Under the pieces are notes generated by a model. It saw nothing but the letters and a program-made list of their open reading frames with translations, searched no databases and was not told the origin of the DNA. A stretch of 64,000 nt of DNA from Abyssibacter profundi (lineage in GTDB: Bacteria; Pseudomonadota; Gammaproteobacteria; Nevskiales; OUC007), in NCBI RefSeq assembly GCF_003151135.1, contig NZ_QEQK01000007.1, forward strand, positions 82,501-146,500. The letters are read 5' to 3'. Shown in pieces: positions 52,527-61,959 of this stretch. Within the stretch, counting starts at the first letter, position 1. The number at the start of each line of letters is the position of its first letter. The position numbers were made by a program, and so were the translations under genes.

Positions 52527-53617
52527 GTGTTGCGGCCCTCCGGCGATATCGGGAGATACACGGAAAACACCGTGCGACCCCGCCGACTGTTGCATTCGAT
52601 GAATCCCCCGTGGTTCTGGACCAGGTACTGAGCAATTGACAGGCCAAGTCCCGTGCCATCGGCGCGGGAGGTCACCAGGGGGTAGAAAATCTTGTCCTGC
52701 ATGTCGCGGTCGATGCCCGGGCCGTTGTCCTCGACATCCACTTGTGCGACCAGGCGATGACGCGTGGCCCCGATCGTGAACTGGCGTCGCGCACGCGAAC
52801 GAATGTGAATGGTGCCGCAGCGCACCGCGGTGGCAGCCAACGCCTGCACCGCATTGCGCAGAATGTTCAGGAACACCTGGATCAGCTGCTCCCGATCGCC
52901 ATAGACATCCGGCAGGCTGGGGTCGTAATCGCGAACGATGTCGATATCGCTGAACCCGTCGATCTCCACGAGTTGGCGCACATGCTCCAGCACCTCGTGA
53001 ATATTGAGTTCCGTGGGATGCGGCCGCCGTGACGGACCCAACATTTGATCCACAAGCCGCTGCAGCCGGTCAGCCTCGCGAATGATGATCCGCGTGAACT
53101 CCGCCAGGCTTTGATCGGGCAGCTCGCGCTCCAGCAGCTGCGCGGCGCCGCGCAACCCGCCGAGCGGATTCTTGATCTCATGCGCCAGCCCGCGGACGAT
53201 TTCACGATTGAGCTTCTGATGCGCCAGGGTTTGCTCATCCCGGGTGATGCGCATGTGCCGATCGAGGCGGAAGAATTCCAACAACAACAATGGGCGACGC
53301 TTCGAGTCCGCCTGGGGCGAGAACGTGCAATCGACGATGATCGCGTCCTCGCCGCTGCGTCGCAGGGAGATCTCGCGCTCGATCATCGGTGCCCCCAGTT
53401 CCAGCACCTCGCGGCAGCGGGACTCCAGTGGCGCAATCAGCGGAACCCCGCGACTCACCGGCTCGCCCAACACATGCCGGGCGCCGGTCGCGAACAGCAT
53501 TTCAGCCGCCGCGTTGAGATAAACGACGTTAAGCGCCTCGTCCAGGCAGACGATGGCCGTGCTCAGGCCATCGAGGACCGTGCCGAGTTTTGGAGACGTT
53601 GCACCACGAGACAACAT
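52523..53617 (-). CDS. ntrB: Nitrogen regulation sensor histidine kinase NtrB
   Basis: Cytoplasmic kinase/phosphatase partner of NtrC, gated by PII. 364 aa: a PAS domain (about 15-115, TVLDGLSTAIVCLDEALNVVYLNAAAEMLF), the H-box VRGLAHEIKNPLGGLRGAAQLLE, and an HATPase domain with NILRNAVQA (N-box), VEDNGPGID (G1) and DGTGLGLSIAQYLV (G2). The start is ATG at 53617, which has a GGGAG site five bases upstream; 53629 is a TTG in the open frame. Upstream lies the DUF4124 gene, then glnA on the same strand. Confidence 0.95.
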   Translation of the reverse strand: MLSRGATSPKLGTVLDGLSTAIVCLDEALNVVYLNAAAEMLFATGARHVLGEPVSRGVPLIAPLESRCREVLELGAPMIEREISLRRSGEDAIIVDCTFSPQADSKRRPLLLLEFFRLDRHMRITRDEQTLAHQKLNREIVRGLAHEIKNPLGGLRGAAQLLERELPDQSLAEFTRIIIREADRLQRLVDQMLGPSRRPHPTELNIHEVLEHVRQLVEIDGFSDIDIVRDYDPSLPDVYGDREQLIQVFLNILRNAVQALAATAVRCGTIHIRSRARRQFTIGATRHRLVAQVDVEDNGPGIDRDMQDKIFYPLVTSRADGTGLGLSIAQYLVQNHGGFIECNSRRGRTVFSVYLPISPEGRNT

Positions 53618-53713
53618 GCAGACTCCCAAGCAATGAACAGGCCATAGCCGACCCCACAGTGCGCACCATAACAGTGCGCCTCACCATCGATCTCTGCACC
53701 CGCAGGGGCGGCG

Positions 53714-54253
53714 TCAGTTCACCGACGGGGGCTTCATGAACACGGTGCGGCGTTCCGTCTGTGCCAACTGCCGCCCCGATCCATCGACCACAACCACCTG
53801 CACCGTGTGTGTTCCTCGGTAAACCTCGGTCAGCGTCCGGCTGGTTGACGTGGTCGGTGCCCCAGCCGGCTGGCCATCGAGAAAATACTGCAGGCGATGA
53901 CCCAACTTGGTGCGCAGCGGCGGGGCGACTTGCACCGACACGGTGAGCGTGTGGCTGGGGTCACGAATGGTCTGCTCCGATGCGGGACGCATCAGCTGCA
54001 CGCGCTCGTAACCAACCTCGCCGCGGTCATCTGACTCGCGCCGGGGCGCCCGCGGCTGGGTCTGCAGGCGGCGACCTTCATAGGTCTGCACGCCGTCCAG
54101 AGTCAGCGCCTCGGCCTTGCGCTCGTACTGCGGCGGCGGCTCATCCGTGTAGTGCACACGCCCCTGCTCATCGACATAGCGATAGATTTCGCCGGCTGCG
54201 ACCAGCCCGGGCAGCGCGCCCAGCCAGCACAAGAACACGATGTACTTGGTCAT
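53714..54253 (-). CDS. DUF4124 domain exported protein
   Basis: 179 aa with a signal peptide (YIVFLCWLGALPGLVAAG), the DUF4124 motif EIYRYVDEQGRVHYTDEPPP at the mature start, a polar linker, and a C-terminal Ig-like part (LGHRLQYFLDGQPAGAPTTSTSRTLTEVYRGTHTVQVVVVDGSG). This type of protein commonly lies between glnA and ntrB in gammaproteobacteria; its function is unknown. ATG at 54253 is the true start; the open frame reaches 54439 across the glnA terminator. No separate promoter was identified. Confidence 0.82.
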   Translation of the reverse strand: MTKYIVFLCWLGALPGLVAAGEIYRYVDEQGRVHYTDEPPPQYERKAEALTLDGVQTYEGRRLQTQPRAPRRESDDRGEVGYERVQLMRPASEQTIRDPSHTLTVSVQVAPPLRTKLGHRLQYFLDGQPAGAPTTSTSRTLTEVYRGTHTVQVVVVDGSGRQLAQTERRTVFMKPPSVN

Positions 54254-54349
54254 ATTGCTTCGACCTGTTTGGCCCGGTGGAGTGCCCCGCGCCTGATCAT
54301 ACGCCGCCCCGCCAGACCACGGCGGCCACGGTTTCGTGGCGCTGAAACG

Positions 54350-54380
54350 AACAGGCCCCGGTCCAATGCCGGGGCCTGTT
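54350..54380 (-). terminator. Second hairpin downstream of glnA
   Basis: Perfect 12-base stem AACAGGCCCCGG / CCGGGGCCTGTT with a 7-base loop. In the glnA direction it is followed by TCGTTTC, only weakly U-rich, so it may back up the stronger terminator at 54431-54470 or act as a stabilising structure. Confidence 0.5.
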
Positions 54381-54430
54381 GGCTGTGCCCGCATCGCGGA
54401 CACGACCGGACTCAATCCGGCCTGAAGTCT

Positions 54431-54470
54431 CAAAAACACCGGCCGGGCAATCCATCAGGCCCGACCGGTG
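54431..54470 (-). terminator. Intrinsic terminator of glnA
   Basis: Read on the minus strand: stem CACCGGTCGGGC / GCCCGGCCGGTG with one G-U pair, followed at once by TTTTTGAG. It lies 12 bases past the glnA stop. Confidence 0.85.
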
Positions 54471-54481
54471 AGGAGACCGAT

Positions 54482-55891
54482 TTACAGCGAGTAGTACATC
54501 TGGAACTCGACCGGATGCGTGGTCATCTTCATCAGCGAGACCTCTTCGCTCTTCAGCTCAATGTAACCGTCGATGAGATCGTCGGTAAACACGCCACCGG
54601 CCTTCAGGAACTCGCGATCCTTGTCCAGCGCGTCCAGCGCCTGCTCCAGGCTGTAGGCCACCTGCGGAATCGCCTTTTCCTCTTCCGGCGGCAGGTCGTA
54701 GAGATCCTTGTCCATCGGGTCGCCGGGGTGGATCTTATTCTGGATGCCGTCCAGGCCAGCCATCAGCATCGCGGCAAAGGCGAAGTACGGGTTGGCGGTG
54801 GAATCCGGGAAGCGCACCTCGATCCGGCGGCCCTTCGGGTTGGCGATGTACGGGATACGGATCGAAGCCGACCGGTTACGGGCCGAGTAGGCCAGCAGCG
54901 TCGGGGCTTCAAAGCCCTTGACCAGGCGCTTGTAGCTGTTGGTCGAGGCGTTTGCGAAGGCGTTGATCGCCTTGGCGTGCTTGATGATGCCGCCGATGTA
55001 GTACAGCGCGGTTTCGGACAGCCCGCCTACGCCGTCACCGGAGAACAGGTTCACGCCGTCCTTGGAGATGGACTGGTGCACGTGCATTCCGTTGCCGTTG
55101 TCGCCGACCAGCGGCTTGGGCATGAAGGTGGCGGTCTTGCCGTAGGCGTAAGCCACGTTCTGTACGGCGTACTTGAGCGTCAGCACCTCGTCGGCCTTCT
55201 TGACCAGGGTGTTGAACTTGACGCCGATTTCGCACTGACCGGCCGTGGCCACCTCATGGTGATGCACTTCGGTCGGGATGCCCATGTCTTCCAGCGCCAG
55301 GCACATGGCCGAGCGGATGTCCTGCAGGGAATCGACCGGCGGGACCGGGAAGTAACCACCCTTGACGCCCGGGCGATGGCCCAGGTTGCCGTCTTCGTAG
55401 ACCTTGCCGGAGTTCCAGCTGGCCTCTTCGGAATCGATGGAATAGAAAGCACCCTTCATGTCGGCGCCGTACTTCACGTCTTCAAAGACGAAGAACTCGT
55501 TTTCCGGACCGAAGAAGGCGGTGTCGCCGATGCCGGTGGACTTCAGGTAAGCCTCGGCACGCTTGGCCAGGGAACGCGGATCACGCTCATAGCCCTGCAT
55601 GGTGGACGGCTCGACCACGTCGCAGCGAATGATCAGCGTGGACTCTTCGTAGAAGGGGTCCATCACGGCGGACTCGGTGTCCGGCATCAGGATCATGTCG
55701 GACTCGTTAATGCCCTTCCATCCGGAGATGGAGGACCCGTCGAACATCTTCCCGCCTTCAAGTTCATCCGCATCCACCGTATGCGACGGCACGGTCACGT
55801 GCTGTTCCTTGCCGCGCGTATCGGCAAAACGGTAGTCGACAAACTTGACGTCTTCGTCCTTGATCAGCTTGAGAACGTCTTCGGCTTTCAT
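54482..55891 (-). CDS. glnA: Glutamine synthetase, type I
   Basis: Central ammonia-assimilating enzyme: glutamate plus ammonia plus ATP to glutamine. 469 aa, the GSI-beta length. Key parts: [12 protein letters not shown], the metal and substrate region [11 protein letters not shown], the flexible-loop [28 protein letters not shown], and the adenylylation site [10 protein letters not shown] with its tyrosine. ATG at 55891 ([24 protein letters not shown]) is the family start. Preceded by a sigma-54 promoter and followed by a strong terminator. Confidence 0.97.
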   Translation of the reverse strand: MKAEDVLKLIKDEDVKFVDYRFADTRGKEQHVTVPSHTVDADELEGGKMFDGSSISGWKGINESDMILMPDTESAVMDPFYEESTLIIRCDVVEPSTMQGYERDPRSLAKRAEAYLKSTGIGDTAFFGPENEFFVFEDVKYGADMKGAFYSIDSEEASWNSGKVYEDGNLGHRPGVKGGYFPVPPVDSLQDIRSAMCLALEDMGIPTEVHHHEVATAGQCEIGVKFNTLVKKADEVLTLKYAVQNVAYAYGKTATFMPKPLVGDNGNGMHVHQSISKDGVNLFSGDGVGGLSETALYYIGGIIKHAKAINAFANASTNSYKRLVKGFEAPTLLAYSARNRSASIRIPYIANPKGRRIEVRFPDSTANPYFAFAAMLMAGLDGIQNKIHPGDPMDKDLYDLPPEEEKAIPQVAYSLEQALDALDKDREFLKAGGVFTDDLIDGYIELKSEEVSLMKMTTHPVEFQMYYSL

Positions 55892-55964
55892 CCACCCTCT
55901 CCAACAATGTTTGTGTAAGTGCGAATGCCAGCGCATTTGCGACCGACATCCGGGCTGCAGGAAA

Positions 55965-55981
55965 AGCAGCATTTATGCCAA
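55965..55981 (-). promoter_or_regulatory. Sigma-54 promoter of glnA
   Basis: On the minus strand TTGGCATAAATGCTGCT matches the -24 TGGCAC and -12 TTGCA/T boxes with the correct 12-base GG-to-GC spacing; one mismatch at the -12 box. The start site would be about 63 bases before the glnA ATG. NtrC activation is expected, but no clear NtrC site was seen. Confidence 0.75.
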
Positions 55982-56023
55982 CGGTCCGAAAGCCCCGCAC
56001 CCGCAGCCGGACCGCCACGCCGG

Positions 56024-56029
56024 TATACT
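56024..56029 (+). promoter_or_regulatory. Possible -10 element of glyQS
   Basis: TATACT preceded by CGG, 36 bases ahead of the glyQ start. No convincing -35 hexamer was found, so it is only a candidate. It lies within the 174-base region shared with the glnA promoter. Confidence 0.35.
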
Positions 56030-56065
56030 CGCGCGCTCTCCAACCCAGATGAAACGCCTCGTCGC

Positions 56066-56971
56066 ATGCAACGGCTGACTTTTCAGGACCTGATCCTACG
56101 CCTTCAGAACTACTGGGCAACTCGCGGCTGCGTGATTGTCCAGCCACTGGACATGGAGGTCGGCGCCGGCACCTTCCACTGGGCCACCTTTCTGCGCGCC
56201 ATCGGCCCCGAACCGTGGAACACGGCGTATGTGCAGCCGTCGCGGCGGCCGACCGACGGCCGTTACGGCGACAACCCCAACCGGCTGCAGCACTACTACC
56301 AGTTCCAGGTCTTGATGAAGCCCTCGCCGCCCGATTTCCAGCAGCTGTATCTGGATTCGCTGGCGGAGCTGGGCCTGGACCCGCTGGTCCATGACATCCG
56401 CTTCGTCGAGGACAACTGGGAATCGCCGACGCTGGGCGCCTGGGGCCTGGGCTGGGAAGTCTGGCTCAACGGCATGGAAGTCACGCAGTTCACCTATTTC
56501 CAGCAATGTGGCGGCATTGAATGCAAGCCCGTCGCCGGGGAGATCACCTACGGGCTGGAGCGCCTGGCCATGTACCTCCAGGACGTGGAGTCGGTCTACG
56601 ACTTGGTCTGGGCCGAGACCCCCAACGGCACGGTGACCTACGGCGATGTGTTCCACCAGAACGAGGTCGAGCAGTCGACCTACAACTTCGAACACGCCAA
56701 CACCGATGCCCTGTTCACCCAGTTTGCCGAATGCGAAGCGGCCTGCGCCCGGCTGGTCGAGGCCAAGCTGCCGCTGCCGGCCTATGAGCAAATGCTCAAG
56801 GCCAGCCACCTGTTCAACCTGCTGGACGCCCGCAAGGCCATCTCCGTGACCGAACGGCAGAACGTCATCCTGCGCGTACGCGCCATGGCCCGTGATGTGG
56901 CCAAGGTCTACTACGAGGCACGCGAGGCCCTGGGCTTCCCCATGCTGCAACAAGCCGTCGACGCGGCCTGA
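56066..56971 (+). CDS. glyQ: Glycyl-tRNA synthetase, alpha subunit
   Basis: Catalytic subunit of the alpha2-beta2 bacterial glycyl-tRNA synthetase. The 301-aa product starts [50 protein letters not shown], with the class II motifs [16 protein letters not shown] and [25 protein letters not shown]. The ATG at 56066 fits the family; the open frame begins at 55919 inside the glnA leader. It is followed by glyS after 14 bases. Divergent from glnA. Confidence 0.97.
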   Translation: MQRLTFQDLILRLQNYWATRGCVIVQPLDMEVGAGTFHWATFLRAIGPEPWNTAYVQPSRRPTDGRYGDNPNRLQHYYQFQVLMKPSPPDFQQLYLDSLAELGLDPLVHDIRFVEDNWESPTLGAWGLGWEVWLNGMEVTQFTYFQQCGGIECKPVAGEITYGLERLAMYLQDVESVYDLVWAETPNGTVTYGDVFHQNEVEQSTYNFEHANTDALFTQFAECEAACARLVEAKLPLPAYEQMLKASHLFNLLDARKAISVTERQNVILRVRAMARDVAKVYYEAREALGFPMLQQAVDAA

Positions 56972-56985
56972 TCGATCCCGAACCC

Positions 56986-59025
56986 ATGAACGCAGATCTC
57001 TTGTTTGAACTCGGCTGCGAAGAGCTGCCGCCCGCCCCGTTGCAAGCCATGGCCAAGGAGCTGGGCCAACGCGTCAGCGATGGCCTGGCCGAGCTGGGCG
57101 TGGAGGCCGGCGAGGCCCGCATCTTCGCCACGCCGCGCCGCCTGGCCGTGCTGATTCGCGATGTTGCAGACCGCCAGCCCGACCGCGATATCGAACGCCG
57201 CGGACCGGCCACCAAGGCCCCTGAGAAAGCGGTCGCCGGCTTCGCACGCTCCTGCGGCGTCGAAGTCGATGCGCTGGACACCATCGAAACGGACAAGGGC
57301 CCGTATTACGTGTTCCGTGGCCAGGAAATCGGCCAGCCACTGGCGGATATCCTGCCCCCGCTGATCATCGAGTCCATCCGCAAGCTGACCACGCCCAAGC
57401 GCATGCGCTGGGGCAGCCTGGACGAGGGCTTCCTGCGTCCCGTGCAGTGGATGGTCTGCCTGCATGGCCACACCGTTATCCCGGTGGAGCTGTTCGGCCT
57501 GACCGCCGACCGCCTCACCTCGGCGCATCGCTTCCACGCCCCCGAGCCGATCGCGCTGGAACAGGCTGGCGACTACGAAACCACCTTGTTCGACCACCAG
57601 GTCATCGCCTCCTTCGAGGAGCGCCGCAAAATCGTCGCCCAGCAGGTCAAGCGCACGGCCGAACGCGCCGGCGGGATCGCGCAGATGGATGCGGCGCTGG
57701 TCGATGAGGTCACGGCGCTGGTCGAATGGCCTGTCGCCCTGTCAGGGCAGATTGATGAACGCTTCATGGCCATGCCGCCAGAGGTGTTGATCACGACCAT
57801 CGAAAGCCACCAGCGCTACTTCCCCGTGCGGAATGCCGAGGCGGGGCTACTCCCCCGCTTCGTCACCGTCGCCAATGTCGAGTCACTGGACATCCAGCAG
57901 GTGGTGTTGGGCAACGAACGCGTGGTCCGCCCGCGCCTGGAAGACGCCCTGTTCTTCTGGGAGAAGGACCGCAAGCAGTCGCTGGCCCAGTTCGGCGAAC
58001 GACTCGACAAGGTCACCTTCCAGAAAGGACTCGGCAGCTATGCCGACAAGACCCGTCGCCTGGAAGCCCTGGCCGCTACGCTGGCCGAATCCCTGGGCGC
58101 GGATTCCGACACCGCCACGCGCGCCGCCGCACTGGCCAAGGCCGACCTGGTCACCGACATGGTGTTCGAGTTCACCGAGCTCGAAGGCATCGTCGGCGGC
58201 TACTACGCCCGCGAGTCCGGTGAACCCGAAGCCGTTGCCGGCGCCATTGCCGAGCACTACCAGCCGCGCGGCCCCTCCGACGCCATTCCCGCCACGCCTG
58301 CCGGCCGCGTGCTGGCCCTGGCCGACAAACTGGACACCCTCGCCGGCCAGTTCGCACTGGGCAATCGCCCCACCGGCGACCGCGACCCGCTGGGCTTGCG
58401 TCGCGCTGCATTGGGCGTGCTGCGCATCTTGCTCGAAGCCGAGCAGCCCTTGGATTTGCGTATTGCACTCGCCGCCGCAGTGGCGCATCAGCCAGTGGAT
58501 GGCGAATCCGATACCCCTGATGCCCTGCAGGCGTTCTTCGCCGACCGCCTGCGCGGCCTGCTGGCCGATCAAGGCATGGGGGCGGATGTGTTCGACGCCG
58601 TCACGGCGCTGGAGCTAGCCGACCCACTGGACATCCAGCACCGCTGCCAAGCCGTGCGAAGCTTTCAGGGCTCGGCGGCAGCCGCCAGCCTGGCTGCTGC
58701 GCATAAGCGCGTTCGCAATATCCTCAAGAAATCGGGGGCCGATACGGCGACCGTCGAAACCCCGCTGTTCGAGGCCGATGCCGAACGCGACCTGTTCGAC
58801 ACCATGAGCCGACTGGCCGAACAGGTCACCGCCTTTGTATCGCAAGGCGACTACGCCGCCGCCCTGGAACAGCTGGCCACGCTGCAAGCACCGGTGGATC
58901 AGTTCTTCGAGGAGGTGATGGTCATGGCCGACGATGCCGCCGTACGCAGCAACCGCCTGCGCCTGCTCACGCAGCTCGACGCGCTGCTGCGCCAAGTCGC
59001 CGACTTCTCGCATCTCTCCGGCTGA
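56986..59025 (+). CDS. glyS: Glycyl-tRNA synthetase, beta subunit
   Basis: tRNA-recognition subunit, 679 aa, normal length. Starts NADLLFELGCEELPPAPLQAMAKEL, with the conserved ATPRRLAVLI, TPKRMRWGS, SHRYFPV-like ESHQRYFPVR, DALFFWEKDRKQ, FQKGLGSYADKTRRLE and the C-terminal anticodon domain ending SNRLRLLTQLDALLRQVADFSHL. Follows glyQ in one operon and is followed after 22 bases by the gmhB-like gene. Confidence 0.97.
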   Translation: MNADLLFELGCEELPPAPLQAMAKELGQRVSDGLAELGVEAGEARIFATPRRLAVLIRDVADRQPDRDIERRGPATKAPEKAVAGFARSCGVEVDALDTIETDKGPYYVFRGQEIGQPLADILPPLIIESIRKLTTPKRMRWGSLDEGFLRPVQWMVCLHGHTVIPVELFGLTADRLTSAHRFHAPEPIALEQAGDYETTLFDHQVIASFEERRKIVAQQVKRTAERAGGIAQMDAALVDEVTALVEWPVALSGQIDERFMAMPPEVLITTIESHQRYFPVRNAEAGLLPRFVTVANVESLDIQQVVLGNERVVRPRLEDALFFWEKDRKQSLAQFGERLDKVTFQKGLGSYADKTRRLEALAATLAESLGADSDTATRAAALAKADLVTDMVFEFTELEGIVGGYYARESGEPEAVAGAIAEHYQPRGPSDAIPATPAGRVLALADKLDTLAGQFALGNRPTGDRDPLGLRRAALGVLRILLEAEQPLDLRIALAAAVAHQPVDGESDTPDALQAFFADRLRGLLADQGMGADVFDAVTALELADPLDIQHRCQAVRSFQGSAAAASLAAAHKRVRNILKKSGADTATVETPLFEADAERDLFDTMSRLAEQVTAFVSQGDYAAALEQLATLQAPVDQFFEEVMVMADDAAVRSNRLRLLTQLDALLRQVADFSHLSG

Positions 59026-59047
59026 ATCGCGCGCTACACTGGCCACC

Positions 59048-59578
59048 ATGAAGCTGATCATTCTCGGCCGTGATGGCGTGCTCAACGAACCTGTCGATGG
59101 CGGTGTTCGCCGCCCCGCCGACTGGCGCCCGTTACCGGGCAGCCTGGAAGCCGTGGCACGGCTGAATCAAAGCGGGGTGCGCGTCTGCGTGGTCACCCAC
59201 CAACCCCAGCTCGGCTCGGGTGACATGACCCATGACGAGCTCTTCGCCATACACCAACGCATGCAGGAGGCCGTGGGGCAGTTTGCCGGGCGCTTTGACG
59301 CCATTGCCTTCAACCCCCACGCCGACGCCGAGGACCGCCAGGCCGGCAAGTCAGCGCTCATCGCTGACATCGCTCGGCGCATGCAGATCGACGCCCAGAC
59401 CATCCCGGTGGTGGGAGACGAGTGGAGCGATGTCGAAGCCGCCCGGACAGCCGGCGCCCAACCCGTGTTGGTCCGCACAGGCCACGGGGCGGCGACCGAA
59501 GAGGCCCACCGCGACACCCTGCAATCCGTCGACGTGTTCGACGGCCTGCCCGCGTTGGTTCAGGCGCGCCTGGGTTGA
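59048..59578 (+). CDS. GmhB-like HAD protein lacking the nucleophile aspartate
   Basis: 176 aa, in the place (after glyS) where many gammaproteobacteria carry gmhB for D,D-heptose 1,7-bisphosphate dephosphorylation. It aligns along the GmhB fold: IILGRDGVLNEPVDGG, FEFIDG-like WRPLPGSLEAVARL, VCVVTHQPQ, FNPHADAEDRQAGK, and VVGDEWSDVEAARTAG. But the first motif aspartate is glycine (G7; D9 remains), VTNQSG is VTHQPQ, and the zinc-loop cysteines are missing. It is likely not a phosphatase by the usual mechanism and may be a pseudoenzyme. The start at 59048 is the family start. Confidence 0.8.
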   Translation: MKLIILGRDGVLNEPVDGGVRRPADWRPLPGSLEAVARLNQSGVRVCVVTHQPQLGSGDMTHDELFAIHQRMQEAVGQFAGRFDAIAFNPHADAEDRQAGKSALIADIARRMQIDAQTIPVVGDEWSDVEAARTAGAQPVLVRTGHGAATEEAHRDTLQSVDVFDGLPALVQARLG

Positions 59579-59599
59579 CGCCCTATCACCCGGCCAACG

Positions 59600-60103
59600 C
59601 TAACGCGGCGACCAGCTCACCCGTGTGAGCGCGCCGGGCGGCACATCGGCCGCCATCTCCGCCCAAAGCTCGGCATAGCTGCGCCCCACGACAGGATGTC
59701 GGGCCTCTGGCGCCAGGTCGGCCAGCGGTTTGAGCACGAACGGGTACTGAAGAATTTCTTCGCGCGGCACATCGATTGCCGGATCGGTCGACACGAAATC
59801 ACCGTAGATCAGCAGATCGAAGTCCAGCGTCCGCGGACTGAACTTGGGCCCCGAGCGATCGCGCCCGCAGGCGTCCTCAACGGCGCGCAGCCGCCGCATG
59901 CACTCGGCCATCGGCACATCGGTTTGCAGGCCGATGACAAAGTTCAGGAAATCATCGCCATCAAAGCCCACGGCCGGATTGCGATAAACCGGCGAGCAGC
60001 GCAGAGGCCCCAGCGCGTCTTCCAGCAAGGCCACACCCTGGGCGAGATGCTGTTCGGCGCGGTCGTTACTACCCGCCCCGACGAACACGTCAGGCACTGG
60101 CAT
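59600..60103 (-). CDS. folK: 2-amino-4-hydroxy-6-hydroxymethyldihydropteridine pyrophosphokinase
   Basis: Transfers pyrophosphate from ATP to the pterin in folate synthesis. 167 aa: VFVGAGSNDRAEQHL, SPVYRNPAVGFDGDDFLNFVIGLQTD, VEDACGRDRSGPKFSPRTLDFDLLIYGD (with the metal-binding DFD), and PREEILQYPFVLKPLADLAP. All family motifs are present. It overlaps folB by 14 bases, giving the order tsaD-folB-folK on the minus strand. Confidence 0.94.
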   Translation of the reverse strand: MPVPDVFVGAGSNDRAEQHLAQGVALLEDALGPLRCSPVYRNPAVGFDGDDFLNFVIGLQTDVPMAECMRRLRAVEDACGRDRSGPKFSPRTLDFDLLIYGDFVSTDPAIDVPREEILQYPFVLKPLADLAPEARHPVVGRSYAELWAEMAADVPPGALTRVSWSPR

Positions 60104-60458
60104 AGTCCTCGGTGCGCCGCTCGATAATCACGCCGACATCCCGCGAGCCGCGCACCGCACCCTGCTTGTTCACGACCACTTTGACGTAAGGCACGTCGAA
60201 CTCGGTGACGATAATGCGGGCGATGCGATCGCTCAGGGTCTCGACCAGTTGGAAGCTTGATTCGCCAACAAAGCTGATGATGCGCTTGGCCACCGACTTG
60301 TAGTCCAAGGTGTCTTCGATGGCGTCGGTTTCGGCGGCGCGGCGAATATCGGCCCCCATTTCCAGGTCGATGACGACCGTCTGTTTGATTTCGCGCTCCC
60401 AGTCGAAAATGCCGATGACGGTCTCGATGCGCAGATCGCGCAGGTAGATCAGGTCCAT
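60090..60458 (-). CDS. folB: Dihydroneopterin aldolase/epimerase
   Basis: Converts dihydroneopterin in folate synthesis. 122 aa: [71 protein letters not shown], and [23 protein letters not shown] cover the FolB fold. Glu in LVETL and the lysine in the C-terminal strand are the usual active residues. The ATG at 60458 is inside the 3' end of tsaD (10-base overlap), and its own end overlaps folK, so three genes are packed tightly. The usual plsY gene between tsaD and folB is missing here. Confidence 0.94.
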   Translation of the reverse strand: MDLIYLRDLRIETVIGIFDWEREIKQTVVIDLEMGADIRRAAETDAIEDTLDYKSVAKRIISFVGESSFQLVETLSDRIARIIVTEFDVPYVKVVVNKQGAVRGSRDVGVIIERRTEDYASA

Positions 60459-61459
60459 GCAAACTGTCCGGGTGGTTCCAGGGTATCCAGCGGCCAGCGC
60501 GGTCGCGCCAGCATGCGGGTCGGCTGCTCGATGGCATCGGCCAAGCGCAACGCGCCAGCGTGGGCAATCATGGCGCCATTGTCGGTGCACAAGGCCAATG
60601 GCGGCGTATGCAGCCGAACGCCCGGCAATGCCGCCAGCGCTTGGCGCAACCGCGTGTTGGCCGCCACGCCGCCGGCAATGAGCAGATCGGCGCAGCCTGC
60701 CTGAGCCAGCGCCCGCTGGCATTTCGTGGCCAAGGTCTCGACCACAGCCTCCTCGAAGGCGCGGGCAATGTCGGCCGGCGATTCGGGGTGATCCTGCGCC
60801 AGCAGGTACACCGCCGTCTTGAGCCCGGAGAATGAGAAATCCAACCCAGGCTTGTCGAGCATAGGCCGGGGCAGGCGAAAACGGGCCGGGTCGCCCTGCT
60901 CGGCCAGCCGCGCCACGGCCGGCCCGCCGGGGTAATCCAGCTGCAATAGCTTGGCGGTCTTGTCGAAGGCCTCGCCCACGGCATCATCGCGCGTCTGGCC
61001 CAGCAGCCGGTAGCGGCCAATCCCCTCGACCTGGACCAGCAGCGTGTGCCCGCCCGAAACCAGCAGCGCCACAAACGGAAAATCCGGTGCTTCGCCCGTC
61101 ATCAACGGGGCCAACAAATGGCCTTCCATATGATGAATGGGGATCACCGGTCGCCCCCAGGCCGTCGCCAACCCGGTGGCGAAGGACGCACCAACCATCA
61201 GCGCACCGATCAGCCCAGGCCCGGCGGTGTAGGCGATACAATCTGTCTGCTCGACGCCGGCCGAAGCCAATGCCTCGTCCACCAACCCGGCCAGCCGACG
61301 CACGTGGTCCCGCGAGGCCAGCTCCGGTACCACGCCCCCATGTTCGGCATGCAGGGCGATCTGGCTGAACAAGGCCTCGGACAGCAGCCCGCGCTGGCTG
61401 TCATAGACCGCAACGCCGGTTTCGTCGCAAGAAGTTTCGATGCCGAGAACAGTGGTCAC
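60449..61459 (-). CDS. tsaD: tRNA N6-adenosine threonylcarbamoyltransferase TsaD
   Basis: Catalytic subunit for t6A37 modification of ANN-reading tRNAs. 336 aa: [55 protein letters not shown], the metal motif [18 protein letters not shown], and SFSGLKTAV, all typical. GTG start at 61459. Divergent from rpsU, 184 bases apart. Other t6A genes are not in the window. Confidence 0.97.
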   Translation of the reverse strand: MTTVLGIETSCDETGVAVYDSQRGLLSEALFSQIALHAEHGGVVPELASRDHVRRLAGLVDEALASAGVEQTDCIAYTAGPGLIGALMVGASFATGLATAWGRPVIPIHHMEGHLLAPLMTGEAPDFPFVALLVSGGHTLLVQVEGIGRYRLLGQTRDDAVGEAFDKTAKLLQLDYPGGPAVARLAEQGDPARFRLPRPMLDKPGLDFSFSGLKTAVYLLAQDHPESPADIARAFEEAVVETLATKCQRALAQAGCADLLIAGGVAANTRLRQALAALPGVRLHTPPLALCTDNGAMIAHAGALRLADAIEQPTRMLARPRWPLDTLEPPGQFAWT

Positions 61460-61560
61460 GCGTCGGGGCTGGGCTGATCACGAAGCCGCCTGGCGGCAGC
61501 TCGCCGAGTGAATGGAAGGGGGCGGATTATCCGGGGAATTCGCCCGTTGTAAATTTGCCG

Positions 61561-61589
61561 TTGAAAAACGCAAACCACGCCATTAGAAT
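61561..61589 (+). promoter_or_regulatory. Sigma-70 promoter of rpsU
   Basis: TTGAAA at 61561 and TAGAAT at 61584, 17 bases apart, 54 bases ahead of the rpsU ATG. Close to consensus at both boxes, and suits a strong ribosomal-protein promoter. Confidence 0.75.
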
Positions 61590-61643
61590 CCGCGTCCCTT
61601 TCTGAACCTAGCCTGGCTAACAGGCCTCGGAGTTGTACCCAAC

Positions 61644-61859
61644 ATGCCAGCCGTACGCGTCAAAGAAAACGAGCCTTTCGAAGTTGCCCTGCGCCGTTTC
61701 AAGCGCACCTGCGAGAAGGCCGGAGTGCTGTCGGACGTACGGAAGCGTGAGTTCTTCGAAAAGCCGAGCCAGGAACGCAAGCGTAAGAAGGCCGCTGCGG
61801 TTAAGCGCCACGCCAAGAAGCTGTCTCGCGAGACGGCCCGCCGGACGCGCCTCTACTAG
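61644..61859 (+). CDS. rpsU: 30S ribosomal protein S21
   Basis: Small basic ribosomal protein of 71 aa, needed for translation initiation in proteobacteria. [58 protein letters not shown] is the full family pattern. First gene of the macromolecular-synthesis operon rpsU-yqeY-...-dnaG, with its own promoter and a terminator hairpin behind it, which lets S21 be made in excess of primase. Confidence 0.98.
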   Translation: MPAVRVKENEPFEVALRRFKRTCEKAGVLSDVRKREFFEKPSQERKRKKAAAVKRHAKKLSRETARRTRLY

Positions 61860-61900
61860 AGGCCGCCCGGGCGCTGGCAGCGCCTACATTGCGTGAAGTG

Positions 61901-61931
61901 ACTAGCGGCCGCGAGCCGCTAGTTTCGTTTT
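61901..61931 (+). terminator. Intrinsic terminator after rpsU (partial read-through expected)
   Basis: Stem ACTAGCGGC / GCCGCTAGT with a 5-base loop, followed by TTCGTTTT. It stops most transcripts after rpsU while letting some pass into yqeY and dnaG, as in the known operon design. Confidence 0.75.
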
Positions 61932-61959
61932 AAGCCACCGAACACGACAAGGAAGCACC

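Noticed and set aside
53714-54439. Longer version of the DUF4124 protein reaching 54439
   Set aside because: It would run over the glnA terminator hairpin. The signal peptide starts at 54253.
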